From positions 62,001-126,000 of the forward strand of contig CAZWPO010000007.1 in NCBI GenBank assembly GCA_964635975.1: a stretch of 64,000 nucleotides of DNA, given 5' to 3'. Positions 24,609 to 33,522 of the stretch are shown in pieces (the first letter of the stretch is position 1; each line of letters starts with the position of its first letter). Source of the stretch: UBA5314 sp964635975. GTDB lineage: Bacteria > Bacillota > Syntrophomonadia > Syntrophomonadales > Syntrophomonadaceae. The translations under genes and the position numbers were made by a program. Below the pieces are notes generated by a model. That model was not told the origin of the DNA. It made no database searches and worked only from the letters and a program-made list of their open reading frames with translations.

Positions 24609-26063
24609 CTAATTCACCCCCAGCTGAGGCTGCTGCTTATGAAAATCAGTGCACTGTTCATAAGCATAGGCGGCCTTGAATATCGTGCCTTCGTCGAAGG
24701 CTTTGCCGATCAACTGCATCCCCACCGGCAGACCCTCCACGAATCCGCAGGGTATTGACATCCCCGGCAAGCCGGCCATGTTCACCGGTACAGTCAGGAT
24801 GTCGTTCATGTATAGTGTAAGAGGGGAACTGGCCTGCTCCCCAATCTTGAATGCCGGTGTGGGCGCTGTCGGAGCCACAATGATATCATAGTCTTTGTAT
24901 ACCCGGTTAAAATCATCGCTGATCAAACGCCTTACTCTCAAAGCTTTCAAATAATAGGCGTCGTAATACCCGGAACTCAGGGCATAGGAGCCCAGCATAA
25001 TGCGGCGCTTAACTTCATCTCCAAACCCCCTGGCACGGCTTCTTGAGAACATATCAACTACATTCTCGGCTTCAAAATCGCGCAGTCCATATCTGACCCC
25101 GTCATACCTGGCCAGGTTGGCGCTGGCTTCGGCTGTCGCCAGTAGGTAATAGGCCGGAAGCGCGTACTCGCTGTTGGGCAGGGATACTTCCTCGACACGC
25201 GCCCCCAGTTCTTCGTACTTCTTCAACGCTTTCATGACCAGCTCTTTGACACCGGCCTGGACGCCCTCCTGGAAGTATTCCCGAGGGAAGGCGATCTTCA
25301 TATCTTTTACTTCCGGTTTCAAATAATCAGAATAGTCTGGCCTCTTCAGAGTAACGCTGGTTGAATCCATCGGGTCGTGGCCGGCAATCACATTCATGAC
25401 CAGCGCGCAGTCCCTGACATCTTTGCTAAAAACGCCGACCTGATCAAGGGATGAGGCGTAAGCGATAACACCCCAGCGCGACACCCTCCCGTAGGTAGGT
25501 TTTAGCCCTACAATCCCGCAATATGATGCAGGCTGGCGAATAGATCCGCCGGTATCGGTTCCCAGGGCATAAGGGACTTCCCCAGCCGCAACAGCAGCCG
25601 CCGAACCGCCTGAAGACCCCCCCGGCACCCTCTCCAGGTCCCAGGGATTGTGGGTGGCAAAGAAGGCACTCTGCTCGGTGGATGAGCCCATAGCAAACTC
25701 ATCCATATTGAGCTTACCCAGCAGAACTCCCCCCGCTTCGTGCAATGCTTTGGCTACGCTAGCGTCATATGTAGGAACAAAATTTTCCAGTATTTTTGAG
25801 CCCGCGGTGGTCCTTACCCCGCGTGAGCAGATAATATCCTTCAAGCCGTAAGGTATCCCTACCAGTCCGGAAAAAGTGCCCTGCTCATCATAAGACCTTG
25901 CCTGTTCCAGCGCAAGGTCTTCGGTCCTGGTAATAAAAGCTTTAACCTGGTCTTCCACTTCACCTATGCGTTTGACATAGGCGGCAGTAATCTCCGAAGC
26001 TGTATTTTCCTTGTTCTTAAGCCGGTCCATCAACTGGTGGACCGTCAATTTATGCAGCTGCAT
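24609..26063 (-). CDS. gatA: Asp-tRNA(Asn)/Glu-tRNA(Gln) amidotransferase subunit A
   Basis: GatA is the amidase that releases ammonia from glutamine. The Ser-cis-Ser-Lys triad regions are visible: GIPYGLKDIICSRGV (Lys), VPGGSSGGSAAAVAAG and GTDTGGSIRQPASYCG (Ser). Length, 484 residues, is normal. The ATG follows the gatC stop by 17 bases. Confidence 0.97.
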   Translation of the reverse strand: MQLHKLTVHQLMDRLKNKENTASEITAAYVKRIGEVEDQVKAFITRTEDLALEQARSYDEQGTFSGLVGIPYGLKDIICSRGVRTTAGSKILENFVPTYDASVAKALHEAGGVLLGKLNMDEFAMGSSTEQSAFFATHNPWDLERVPGGSSGGSAAAVAAGEVPYALGTDTGGSIRQPASYCGIVGLKPTYGRVSRWGVIAYASSLDQVGVFSKDVRDCALVMNVIAGHDPMDSTSVTLKRPDYSDYLKPEVKDMKIAFPREYFQEGVQAGVKELVMKALKKYEELGARVEEVSLPNSEYALPAYYLLATAEASANLARYDGVRYGLRDFEAENVVDMFSRSRARGFGDEVKRRIMLGSYALSSGYYDAYYLKALRVRRLISDDFNRVYKDYDIIVAPTAPTPAFKIGEQASSPLTLYMNDILTVPVNMAGLPGMSIPCGFVEGLPVGMQLIGKAFDEGTIFKAAYAYEQCTDFHKQQPQLGVN

Positions 26064-26080
26064 TCTTGAAGCCCACTCCT

Positions 26081-26365
26081 TTAAATAATTTTGGGTACCT
26101 TATACTGCCCGTCTTCGATAAGAGGTCCGTTTGACAGTATCTCCTCCCTGGGGGTGCTAGGTTTAACCTGATCTTCCCGGAATACGTTATTGATAGGAAG
26201 AATATGATCAAGAGGCAAAACATCATCAGTGTTCAGAGTGTTCAGCCGATCGGCATATTCTAAAATCATGCCCAGTTGTGCAGCATAAGCTTGCTTTTCC
26301 GCATCGCTTAGCTCTAACCTGGCAAGCTTTGCTACGTGTTCAACAAGCTCAATTGAAAGAGCCAT
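26081..26365 (-). CDS. gatC: Asp-tRNA(Asn)/Glu-tRNA(Gln) amidotransferase subunit C
   Basis: GatC is the small belt subunit that stabilises GatA-GatB. The 94-residue protein has LVEHVAKLARLELSDAEK and the C-terminal LREDQV-type FREDQVKPSTPREEILS. I use the ATG at 26365 because GGGAGGAATGGACA precedes it; an upstream in-frame ATG at 26458 would add 31 residues that lie in a repeat shared with the CBS gene leader and is rejected. Confidence 0.93.
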   Translation of the reverse strand: MALSIELVEHVAKLARLELSDAEKQAYAAQLGMILEYADRLNTLNTDDVLPLDHILPINNVFREDQVKPSTPREEILSNGPLIEDGQYKVPKII

Positions 26366-26408
26366 TGTCCATTCCTCCCGCTTTGGAGCAAATATTTTGG
26401 CATCGAAA

Positions 26409-26475
26409 GAGACTGAAAAGCAGTTTCTTCCGCGCCGCTGCAACGAGACGAGGTACATCTTTTCGCCTAGTTATA
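26409..26475 (-). repeat. Copy 2 of a leader repeat, upstream of gatC
   Basis: This stretch matches 7465-7515 plus 7562-7582 with about three quarters of bases identical over the first ~52. Shared parts are GCTGCAACGAG, ACATC, TTTTCGCCT and a hairpin flanked by ACTG and CAGT. It lies about 45 bases upstream of the gatC ATG in the transcribed leader, the same position the first copy has before the CBS gene. Confidence 0.5.
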
Positions 26476-27023
26476 CGAAAATTATTATAACAAAAAATCC
26501 CCTGAACTCCTAATAATTTATAGTCGAATGATGGCTTGGAAGGCGCTTGCATCAGATTTCAGCAGCCCCATTACGCTTTGATTCTCCTGGTAAAGCTTAT
26601 CGTTGCATATAGCAATCTTTAGCTTCATTATTCTATAGCAGAAATGATGGATAATTAAAGCATACTTTCTGTCATGTAACAGCAGAAGCCATATTAGGAA
26701 CGAGGTAAAAATAGCAATACGGTTTATGTCTTTACTATTGCCGAAAGCCTACAGGGCGGCAATCACAAGCTTTTGGGGACCGACAAGATTATCACCTTCA
26801 CCACCAGCGATATACACGCCAGACGAGTAGATGAACAGGAGGGATTTTCGATTGCGTAGCTGATATCTCCAAGGGGGAAGTATAAAGCGTCGAACTGTGT
26901 GAAAAATCCTGCCATAACCTGTCAGATCCTAAAGTGCAGGTCATCTCTAGCCCAAAGTGGAGCGTTCTTTGCCTCATATACTGTTCCCATGTGATGAGAC
27001 ACTGGCCGGGAGCAGCTATCGTT
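26476..27023. pseudogene. Intergenic region with a possible decayed coding remnant
   Basis: There is no intact gene in these ~550 bases between gatC and the ABC exporter. On the plus strand, roughly 26700-27010, several short open stretches in different frames have coding-like composition, for example a run of more than 50 codons from about 26888 past 27024 without a start. They read like pieces of one protein broken by stops and frameshifts. I cannot name the ancestor. It may equally be ordinary noncoding DNA. Confidence 0.25.
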
Positions 27024-28706
27024 TTATGCAGTCTCTTCGATTAGATAACCATCTTGCAGCTTAATAATCCTTGAGCATATCTTAAGAGCCGATGATCTAT
27101 GGGTTATTATCAAACAGGTACAGGTTCGCCCCAAATTCTTAATAGAATTTAAAATATACATCTCTGATTGAGTGTCCAAAGCTGATGTAGCCTCATCCAA
27201 AATTAGAATGGGGACCTGTCTTAAAAAAGCTCGGGCAATAGCTATTCTTTGCGCCTGACCCTCTGATAATCCCAATCCCTTTTCTCCTATTACAGTGTCA
27301 AATCCCTCGGGCAGCTTCTTAATAAAGTTCCAGGCACATGCATCCTGAGCGGCTTTTTCCATCTCTTCGTACGTAGAGTCTGGCTTGCCATAACGTATAT
27401 TGTCGGCTATAGTCCCGCTAAACAATGTATTTCCCTGCGGTACATAGGTGATCCATTCTCTCGTAGAAACTGACGCCGGATATACCTGCCCCTCGGCATC
27501 AAAAAAAGACACTGTCCCATCATTCGGCCTTAATAGGGCCAGTAAAAGTCTAATCATAGTGGTCTTGCCTTCACCTGAGGTGCCAACCAGGGCTACGATT
27601 TCCCCAGGATGAATTTTAGCCGATGCATTTACCAGCACTTCTTGTTCATCGTCATAAGAAAAAGCAGTTTTATTAAAACTTATTCCAAGTGAACTTAATG
27701 CGGGAACTGGTTCGGTCGGTCTTTCTCTCTCCATCTCTTCCAGTTCAATCAAGCGCTCGGCTGATGCCATACCTGCAATTACTTGTGGCAATGTACGAGT
27801 CAATCCAATAAACGGGCCCTGTACCTGAGATACCAACTGCAAAAAGGCCGTCAATGTACCAAAACTAATAGCGTTCTGTGCCAGCCTGTATGTCCCCCAC
27901 ACAAAAGCTACAAAATAGCTGCTCATAAATCCGCCGCTTAGTATAGCGCTAGCAGTTAACGTAGCGCGGTTTAATTTCAGCACCCAGGACATGCGATTGT
28001 TGTGAAGCTCCTGAAGGGCTTTTTGATTGTGTTCTTCCAAACGGAAGCTCTTGATCAGGGAGAAATTTTGCATATTTTCTTGTAAATAAGAACGGTAGGC
28101 ACTTTCTGATTCTTTGGCCCGGATATTCAATTCTTTAAGCTTGCGACTCCATAACCTGCTAAGAAATACTGTCGCCGGTCCAAGCGCAAAAGCCAGGAAT
28201 GCCAGTTTGGGCTCGTAATAAAGCAGTGTCGCAAAAGCCGCTATAAACTGGACTCCTAGGAATAGTATGCTGGGTAGTGTATTTACAATACAGCCAGTCA
28301 CCGCACTAACGTCGCTGGTTAGACGAGTCAAAAGGTCTCCGCTATGATAAACGGAAAGTTGCATCCACTCGGTCATAATCAACTCGGAAAAAATCTTTTC
28401 CCTCATCGAGTTCGACATTGCTTCGGATACTCTAGTGGCAACGAGAGATCCACTAATATTCATTCCCAGGTTCATCAAGAGCAAAGCTCCGAAGATCGCC
28501 GCAAATATTCCTGCCCAACAGAGATCGCCCTTCACAGCATTATCAACCATATGTTTTGAAGTAACAGCGGCAGCTACACCGCTAAGCGAACCGACTAAGC
28601 CCATGATTATGATCAAAGCCAGCCCTGACCAGAGGGATCTTGCATTATTCCCCATCCAATGGAGTACAGGCAGTGTGTCTCTAATTTCGAAGCCTTTAAT
28701 TTTCAA
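27024..28706 (-). CDS. ABC exporter, fused membrane and ATPase domains
   Basis: A 560-residue half-transporter of type IV (exporter) fold. About five to six membrane helices lie in residues 20-300, then an ATPase with GTSGEGKTT (Walker A), LSEGQAQRIAIARA (signature, with E for G) and ILILDEATSALD (Walker B). No N-terminal peptidase C39 domain is present, so it would not itself cleave a leader. As the last gene of the RiPP cluster it is the probable exporter of the mature peptide; that is inferred from position. It is about 160 bases downstream of the radical SAM gene. Confidence 0.85.
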   Translation of the reverse strand: MKIKGFEIRDTLPVLHWMGNNARSLWSGLALIIIMGLVGSLSGVAAAVTSKHMVDNAVKGDLCWAGIFAAIFGALLLMNLGMNISGSLVATRVSEAMSNSMREKIFSELIMTEWMQLSVYHSGDLLTRLTSDVSAVTGCIVNTLPSILFLGVQFIAAFATLLYYEPKLAFLAFALGPATVFLSRLWSRKLKELNIRAKESESAYRSYLQENMQNFSLIKSFRLEEHNQKALQELHNNRMSWVLKLNRATLTASAILSGGFMSSYFVAFVWGTYRLAQNAISFGTLTAFLQLVSQVQGPFIGLTRTLPQVIAGMASAERLIELEEMERERPTEPVPALSSLGISFNKTAFSYDDEQEVLVNASAKIHPGEIVALVGTSGEGKTTMIRLLLALLRPNDGTVSFFDAEGQVYPASVSTREWITYVPQGNTLFSGTIADNIRYGKPDSTYEEMEKAAQDACAWNFIKKLPEGFDTVIGEKGLGLSEGQAQRIAIARAFLRQVPILILDEATSALDTQSEMYILNSIKNLGRTCTCLIITHRSSALKICSRIIKLQDGYLIEETA

Positions 28707-28866
28707 TAGTACTATCCATCCCGAATATTTGTCGTTTAATTATATAATACATGGTCCCCATAAAACAAAGTGGGGTGTTGATCGCTTCCTTCGCTATACT
28801 ATGGCACACAGAGGCCCCGGTATTATTGTTCTTATGCGGACAGCCCACCAAACTTTTTTTAGACGA

Positions 28867-30693
28867 TCAGCTAGTTGAGCTATTAATGGCTAGACTCAAA
28901 ATTTTGTTGTTTTCTTTGAAGGCAAGTTTTTCAGAAATGAAATATTCCATGATTTCATGCATAACTTTCGGATCGATTTCAGGAAATGCTTTATAACAAT
29001 CGTCTACAGCAGCGACCTGATCGAAGAAGCTATAAATATTAGCTTCGATGGCAGAAAGGCGGTATTCTTTTCTAAACCCTTTTCTGTAGTCAACAATTAC
29101 CACCGGGGTATCTATATTTGCAGAGTTCTTTACTTCAAGTAGATATTTTACGCCAGAGGACTTCATTGCAAAGTAATTATCCTGCCATTCCTGGCAGCGG
29201 CTTTGTAGACTCTGCAAATATGGATTTTCATTTTCAATCATTTGATATTCACGCTGTGGTGAAAAGAAACGCTTTCGCATCTCTGGCGGAAGCAGAACAT
29301 CCCATGCCAGATAATTTTTGTCTGCTAAATCTGTATCCCGGTAAATAAGCTCATAATACGGACTGCCGTAATTTAGAAAGAATTTTACTAGAGAAAGCGG
29401 GTAGTACGCCTCAACGCAAGAAATATTATCTATGTTCTCTTGTAATTCAAGGTCAGTCATGAATGGAAGATCGTAAATGATGTTGCCAGGATTTCTAATC
29501 TGGTACTTTTCGAGATTTTTCATGGCCAAAATTATGTTCATTACAGAAGTGCCTTTTTTTATTTTCTTAAGAACCGAGTTAGATAGCGATTCCACACCGA
29601 GCTGACAATATGAGACGCCTGCTTCACTCAGGTATTTCCATATGTCGGGAGACATGTTTACTGAAGATTCCAGGTATATATCCAAAACTCCGGGGAAATT
29701 TTCGTTTAAAGCTGCGAACTGGTCTTTAATTTTATTTTGATCTTTGCACAAAATGTTATCAACGAAAATAAACCTGGAAATACCGTAACTCCTCAATAAA
29801 TACTCAACTTCTTTGATATGATGCTGCACTGATTTTTCTCGGTAGCCATCCCACTGAAAATGAAGATTGCAAAACATGCATCTATTCCACCAGCATCCCC
29901 GGCTGCTTTCAACTGTGATTTCCACATCAGGTTCAACCATATCCCGGGAAGGGATATGGTTCAATAGTTCAAAATACGAAAAATAATCGATTATCGGAAG
30001 TTCTTCAAGCGAACCAAGCTGCTGTCTCCTGTTCATATTTTCGCGTCTGGTAGACCTGGTAATGATGCCGCTTATGTCGTTTACGGGAGATTGTCTATAC
30101 AACGCCTCGCTTACTTCAATAATTGGCATTTCGCCTTCTCCTGCACAGATAGCATCTATATATGGGAAACAATCGAATAGGCTATTTGCAACACTTCCCC
30201 CACTTACCACTGCCCCACCCATTAAAATAAAACAATCAGGATTTTGTTTCTTAATTACTTTTGCCATTAATATTGAACTAAAAGTTTGACACAGGGTTAC
30301 AGTAAGGCCGATCATTTTGTACCCGCCCTGGGCATATACCCGGCTCCTCTGTTCAATAAAACGCTGGTAAGGTTCAATGAAATCACTAATAATCGCTGAG
30401 CCGGATAGATCGTATTTCATAAGGTAGCGAATAAATTCTAAAATAGTCTCCCGGTTATCGGCAAAGAGCAGATAAGCGCTCAGAGCTTCTCCCAGCCAGG
30501 AACTGTAGCAGCCATCAGCAATTTTTTTAACATTATCGTAAGATAAGTACCTGCATACTTCCAGGTGATCATGAAAGGTTTGGATATCAATACGAAAGGA
30601 GCTGTTTTTCTTTAAATAAGCGGCCAGCGCTTCAATTTGAATCGAAGGTCTATATGGACTGTGCCAGGGCAGTGAAACTAAGGCAATTTTCAT
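28867..30693 (-). CDS. B12-binding radical SAM protein, RiPP-maturation type
   Basis: About 608 residues. An N-terminal cobalamin-binding-like region (about 1-220, with MIGLTVTLCQTFSSI and ILMGGAVVSGGS and ICAGEGEMPI) precedes a radical SAM core with the cluster motif RGCWWNRCMFCNL (C-x4-C-x2-C). The SAM barrel continues with FIFVDNILCKD and YCQLGVESLSNSVLKKIKKG. The C-terminus (about 530-608) looks like a small winged-helix domain. The GCWW..C..C pattern is characteristic of radical SAM enzymes that modify ribosomal peptides, often by C-methylation. I begin at the ATG at 30693 (MKIALVSLPWH), which has AGGGAG upstream and follows the methyltransferase stop. Confidence 0.85.
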   Translation of the reverse strand: MKIALVSLPWHSPYRPSIQIEALAAYLKKNSSFRIDIQTFHDHLEVCRYLSYDNVKKIADGCYSSWLGEALSAYLLFADNRETILEFIRYLMKYDLSGSAIISDFIEPYQRFIEQRSRVYAQGGYKMIGLTVTLCQTFSSILMAKVIKKQNPDCFILMGGAVVSGGSVANSLFDCFPYIDAICAGEGEMPIIEVSEALYRQSPVNDISGIITRSTRRENMNRRQQLGSLEELPIIDYFSYFELLNHIPSRDMVEPDVEITVESSRGCWWNRCMFCNLHFQWDGYREKSVQHHIKEVEYLLRSYGISRFIFVDNILCKDQNKIKDQFAALNENFPGVLDIYLESSVNMSPDIWKYLSEAGVSYCQLGVESLSNSVLKKIKKGTSVMNIILAMKNLEKYQIRNPGNIIYDLPFMTDLELQENIDNISCVEAYYPLSLVKFFLNYGSPYYELIYRDTDLADKNYLAWDVLLPPEMRKRFFSPQREYQMIENENPYLQSLQSRCQEWQDNYFAMKSSGVKYLLEVKNSANIDTPVVIVDYRKGFRKEYRLSAIEANIYSFFDQVAAVDDCYKAFPEIDPKVMHEIMEYFISEKLAFKENNKILSLAINSSTS

Positions 30694-30709
30694 CAAAGCA
30701 AAGCTCCCT

Positions 30710-31888
30710 CTAAATCTTGTAAAACTCAAACGGGCATTTGGGAAGATTAATGAGTCGTGCCCAATTTATTTTAGTATCATCTAAAGCTTCTTTTAACGAT
30801 ATGTGACCCTTATTTTGGACAAACTTAACAGCTTTTTGAATTTCCTGGTCGTAGACTTCCACAACAAAATCAATCTCCTTTATTTCACATGTATGCTCGT
30901 TAAATTGAACTATATATTGCTTTTGGGGAGCTTTTATAGCGAGGTTCTCGATTATTTTTTCAAAATCTGTCTGCCGAATACGGCTATGGTCTAGAGTCTT
31001 GGAGGCATAAAGTGAAAAGTATGGAGAAAAATCGTAATCGAGACTGCATACGATTTCATATTTTTCAAACGGGGTCAAATATTTATATTGTTCCAAAATC
31101 TCAGAATTATTAATTCTTGTTTCCAAATTCCATGATTCTGGATTTCGCCAGGATAAAAATTCAAATCCTCCTGATTCGAGGAAAGCAAACAATTCTTGTA
31201 AATCATATGAGACCTCTCTGGGGTTCATATAGACATCTAAAAAGGTTGCAAAGTCATGATCAAGCAGACTAATCGCCTCGTCGACATAATACTTTACCGC
31301 AGGTGATTTTGTCTCTGCATTTAACAGCGTTTGGAAAAACTGTTTTAACTCATTTCTTTTGCAGTCAGGATATTGGGGCATTAGCAAGCGAAGAAGCTTT
31401 TTTAATTCGCCGTAATACTGGCGGTGGCTTTTGTTATATACCATTGTCTCCAGGATTCCCTCGGATTTTAAAGCCTGATTGAGAATTTTTAGGCCTTGCC
31501 CAGGATTATTCATATGATGAAGCACTCCGGTGGCCACAATATAATCAAATTCCTGATAATATAAGGAGGATTCGATACTTTCCACACCAATATCCATCCT
31601 GGCCTGTAAATCCGGATAGGACTCGAGAGCTTTTATTACATAATCTATGGTGCTTTTACTAATGTCGCTGGCTCTTATTATAGCATCAGGGAATTCGAGG
31701 AGCAGATAAATAGGCAGTAAGGTGCCGCAGCCAGGCGCCCAAATTTTAAAAGGCATATTAATCTCAGTCAAACCAGGCATTCCCGCTTTATAGGCAAGGT
31801 CAAACAAATAATTCTTGGCTGGGATCAATGCTTTCTCTACGGGTTGAGGATAAGGATTTTGATTATAAAAGAGCTCGATACAATCCAT
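30710..31888 (-). CDS. SAM-dependent class I methyltransferase in the RiPP cluster
   Basis: About 392 residues. The SAM-binding region reads KIWAPGCGTLLPIYLLL, with IIRASDIS as the acidic second motif and YIVATGVLHHM as the post-motif, which is typical of class I methyltransferases. The region after about residue 200 is unique and ends in a basic/aromatic tail. Two start codons nine bases apart are possible (31897 and 31888); neither has a strong ribosome site. It lies between the fusion gene and the radical SAM gene, so the precursor peptide or a pathway intermediate is the presumed substrate. Confidence 0.8.
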   Translation of the reverse strand: MDCIELFYNQNPYPQPVEKALIPAKNYLFDLAYKAGMPGLTEINMPFKIWAPGCGTLLPIYLLLEFPDAIIRASDISKSTIDYVIKALESYPDLQARMDIGVESIESSLYYQEFDYIVATGVLHHMNNPGQGLKILNQALKSEGILETMVYNKSHRQYYGELKKLLRLLMPQYPDCKRNELKQFFQTLLNAETKSPAVKYYVDEAISLLDHDFATFLDVYMNPREVSYDLQELFAFLESGGFEFLSWRNPESWNLETRINNSEILEQYKYLTPFEKYEIVCSLDYDFSPYFSLYASKTLDHSRIRQTDFEKIIENLAIKAPQKQYIVQFNEHTCEIKEIDFVVEVYDQEIQKAVKFVQNKGHISLKEALDDTKINWARLINLPKCPFEFYKI

Positions 31889-31920
31889 AAACACCATTCC
31901 AATTAATATTGTTAAAATTC

Positions 31921-33108
31921 CTATAAATAATTCTTGGATACGTTGACAATGCTATTGAGAATATTGTCCAGACCCCGGTTCAATTCCCTATTTTGGGACC
32001 TTAAATAGCCGAGATCCAGTAACTTTGAATCGTTTCCTGCAAGAATGATTAGATTCTGGGATTGCTTTGCATCAGGACTGCTTCTTAGAAGACATGCGCA
32101 GGGGAAAATTTTCTTTATATTTTCGTACTCTTTATGTGTGACTTCTCCATCAGCTTGCTCAAAAAAATCTAAAACATTGATAATAAGCAATCCGTCTTCG
32201 CTTAGCAACGATTTCATCATAATAAAATTGTCTATTCCCAAAAAGCGTTGTTTGGATTCTTGATTCAAACAGGGTATGTCAAAGAATATAATACTATATT
32301 TTTTGGGGGTCCGCCGCAGATGTGAATAGGCGTCGTCAATGACAATATCGATATTTGAAGACGGTTCAAAGAAGAAATGTTTTTGCGCCGTCATAAGCAT
32401 TTCCCTATCAATTTCACATACCTCTACATTAACATCAGGAAATACAATTTTAAAATATGCTGGAATGACCATCACACCGCCACCCAGAATCAGTATTTCC
32501 CGGGGAGAAAAGTCAATCAACTCGACCAATCTCACAGGCAGTTGATGTGCTTGCAGATAAAATGACTGACGCTTTATATCCATGGTCGCACTGATGGAAT
32601 AATCGGTAAAAAGATATCTGATTTCATTGGCTTCAATGATAGTTATGGTTTGATATTGACTCCGGGTAATATCAATCACGTTTTCGGTATTGAATATCTC
32701 ATCGTTTATTTGCAGGCTACCCGTACAATCTTGAACACCTATTTGTCGGCCATAGTTAATTATAGCCTCTTGAATATCAATAGCTGCTGCTGGCGTTCCA
32801 TCCGGTTTATGGATCAGCGGCGCATCTAATTGGTCGATGGTGCGCCTGCCCGGGCCCAGAAAATAGTCTGCTAATTCATCCACCAGTGGAACTTGAACAA
32901 ATGAATTTTTAGATTTCAAATAATACTTTAGATAAGTTTGGCCGTCCTTAAAAATCAAATCTGAATACTTCAATAATGATACCTGAGAAGGGGTGAAATA
33001 ATAATAAACCATCAGCAAAAATGCGGTTCTAACGTACGGGGGCGTATTCTGCAATGATAAAAGCATGGATATTTCGGTTGTGGTAAGTACTCTATTATTA
33101 GCTGACAT
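31921..33108 (-). CDS. Integrase-like domain fused to spermidine-synthase-like (SAM/aminopropyl) domain
   Basis: 395 residues in two unlike halves. Residues 1-125 follow the tyrosine-recombinase core: LTTTEISMLLSLQ, a hydrophobic helix TAFLLMVYYYF, LLKYSDLIFKDGQTYLKYY and VQVPLVDELADYF. The catalytic Arg of the (G)LRxSE motif is Thr (FTPSQ), and no His-x-x-Arg or Tyr motif follows, so recombination is not expected. Residues 145-320 resemble spermidine synthase: ILILGGGVMVIPAYFKI, VEVCEIDREML (acidic ligand) and IVIDDAYSHLRR. I know no such fusion. It follows the precursor gene, so a peptide-binding role for the first half is a reasonable guess. Confidence 0.7.
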   Translation of the reverse strand: MSANNRVLTTTEISMLLSLQNTPPYVRTAFLLMVYYYFTPSQVSLLKYSDLIFKDGQTYLKYYLKSKNSFVQVPLVDELADYFLGPGRRTIDQLDAPLIHKPDGTPAAAIDIQEAIINYGRQIGVQDCTGSLQINDEIFNTENVIDITRSQYQTITIIEANEIRYLFTDYSISATMDIKRQSFYLQAHQLPVRLVELIDFSPREILILGGGVMVIPAYFKIVFPDVNVEVCEIDREMLMTAQKHFFFEPSSNIDIVIDDAYSHLRRTPKKYSIIFFDIPCLNQESKQRFLGIDNFIMMKSLLSEDGLLIINVLDFFEQADGEVTHKEYENIKKIFPCACLLRSSPDAKQSQNLIILAGNDSKLLDLGYLRSQNRELNRGLDNILNSIVNVSKNYL

Positions 33109-33170
33109 ACCCAGCAGTTTCCTCTCTTTCGCACTTTAAGCGAACCTGTACTGGGGTTATAAAACCCTGA

Positions 33171-33203
33171 TTAAATAAAAAGAGCAAGCTATAAGCTCAC
33201 TCC
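33171..33203 (-). terminator. Partial terminator between the precursor gene and the modification genes
   Basis: On the minus strand GAGTGAGCT and AGCTTGCTC form a 9-bp stem with two G-U pairs and a 3-base loop, followed by TTTTTATTT. It lies about 30 bases after the precursor stop. Such attenuators commonly give more precursor than enzyme. Confidence 0.7.
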
Positions 33204-33234
33204 CAAGGTGTTACTTATTTAATTATAGAAATTA

Positions 33235-33348
33235 TTATTCTTCTTCATCAGGAGCTTCAACGGGCTGACTTGCCTTAAGAATCGCGCTGAGATCGAATAG
33301 GTTAACTGGCAATAGGTGATCAAATTCTCTTCTGTTATCAGCGGGCAT
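33235..33348 (-). CDS. Probable RiPP precursor peptide, 37 residues
   Basis: The ATG at 33348 has an excellent ribosome site, GAGGAGGAAGATTG, and the frame closes at TAA (33237-33235). The peptide begins MPADNRREFDHLLPVN, continues with NLFDLSAILKASQ and ends in a very acidic DEEE tail. It has no Cys, Ser is scarce, and the hydrophobic centre NLFDLSAIL is the obvious recognition or modification segment. It is the first gene of the cluster and is followed by a terminator-like hairpin. Position, size and ribosome site support a precursor; which end is leader and which is core I cannot tell. A minus-strand TTGTGA/TACCTT pair about 17 bases apart upstream may be its promoter. Confidence 0.7.
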   Translation of the reverse strand: MPADNRREFDHLLPVNLFDLSAILKASQPVEAPDEEE

Positions 33349-33522
33349 CAATCTTCCTCCTCTGGCAAATTTATCATATCTATATTAAGGTACCATAACG
33401 GCAGGATTTTCACAATGAAATTATGACTTAATTAAACGCACTTTCTTCCAATAGGGCTCTCATCTGTAGACACAAAAGTCAAGTTTCACTTTCTGGATGG
33501 AATATGGGGTTGCTCGCCTTGT
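33349..33522. other. Leader of the RiPP precursor and 3' region of ligA
   Basis: A short AT-rich gap with the possible precursor promoter (minus strand) and a hairpin CTCGCCT/AGGCGAG at the ligA stop codon that lacks a T-run. No gene is seen. Confidence 0.4.

Noticed and set aside
26366..26458. A gatC start 31 codons upstream
   Set aside because: The extension lies in a repeat also found before the CBS gene and has no ribosome site, while the chosen ATG follows GGGAGGAATGGACA.
31921..33108. An active site-specific recombinase that would mark a mobile element
   Set aside because: The catalytic Arg position is Thr and no later His-x-x-Arg or Tyr motif follows, so mobility is not supported.
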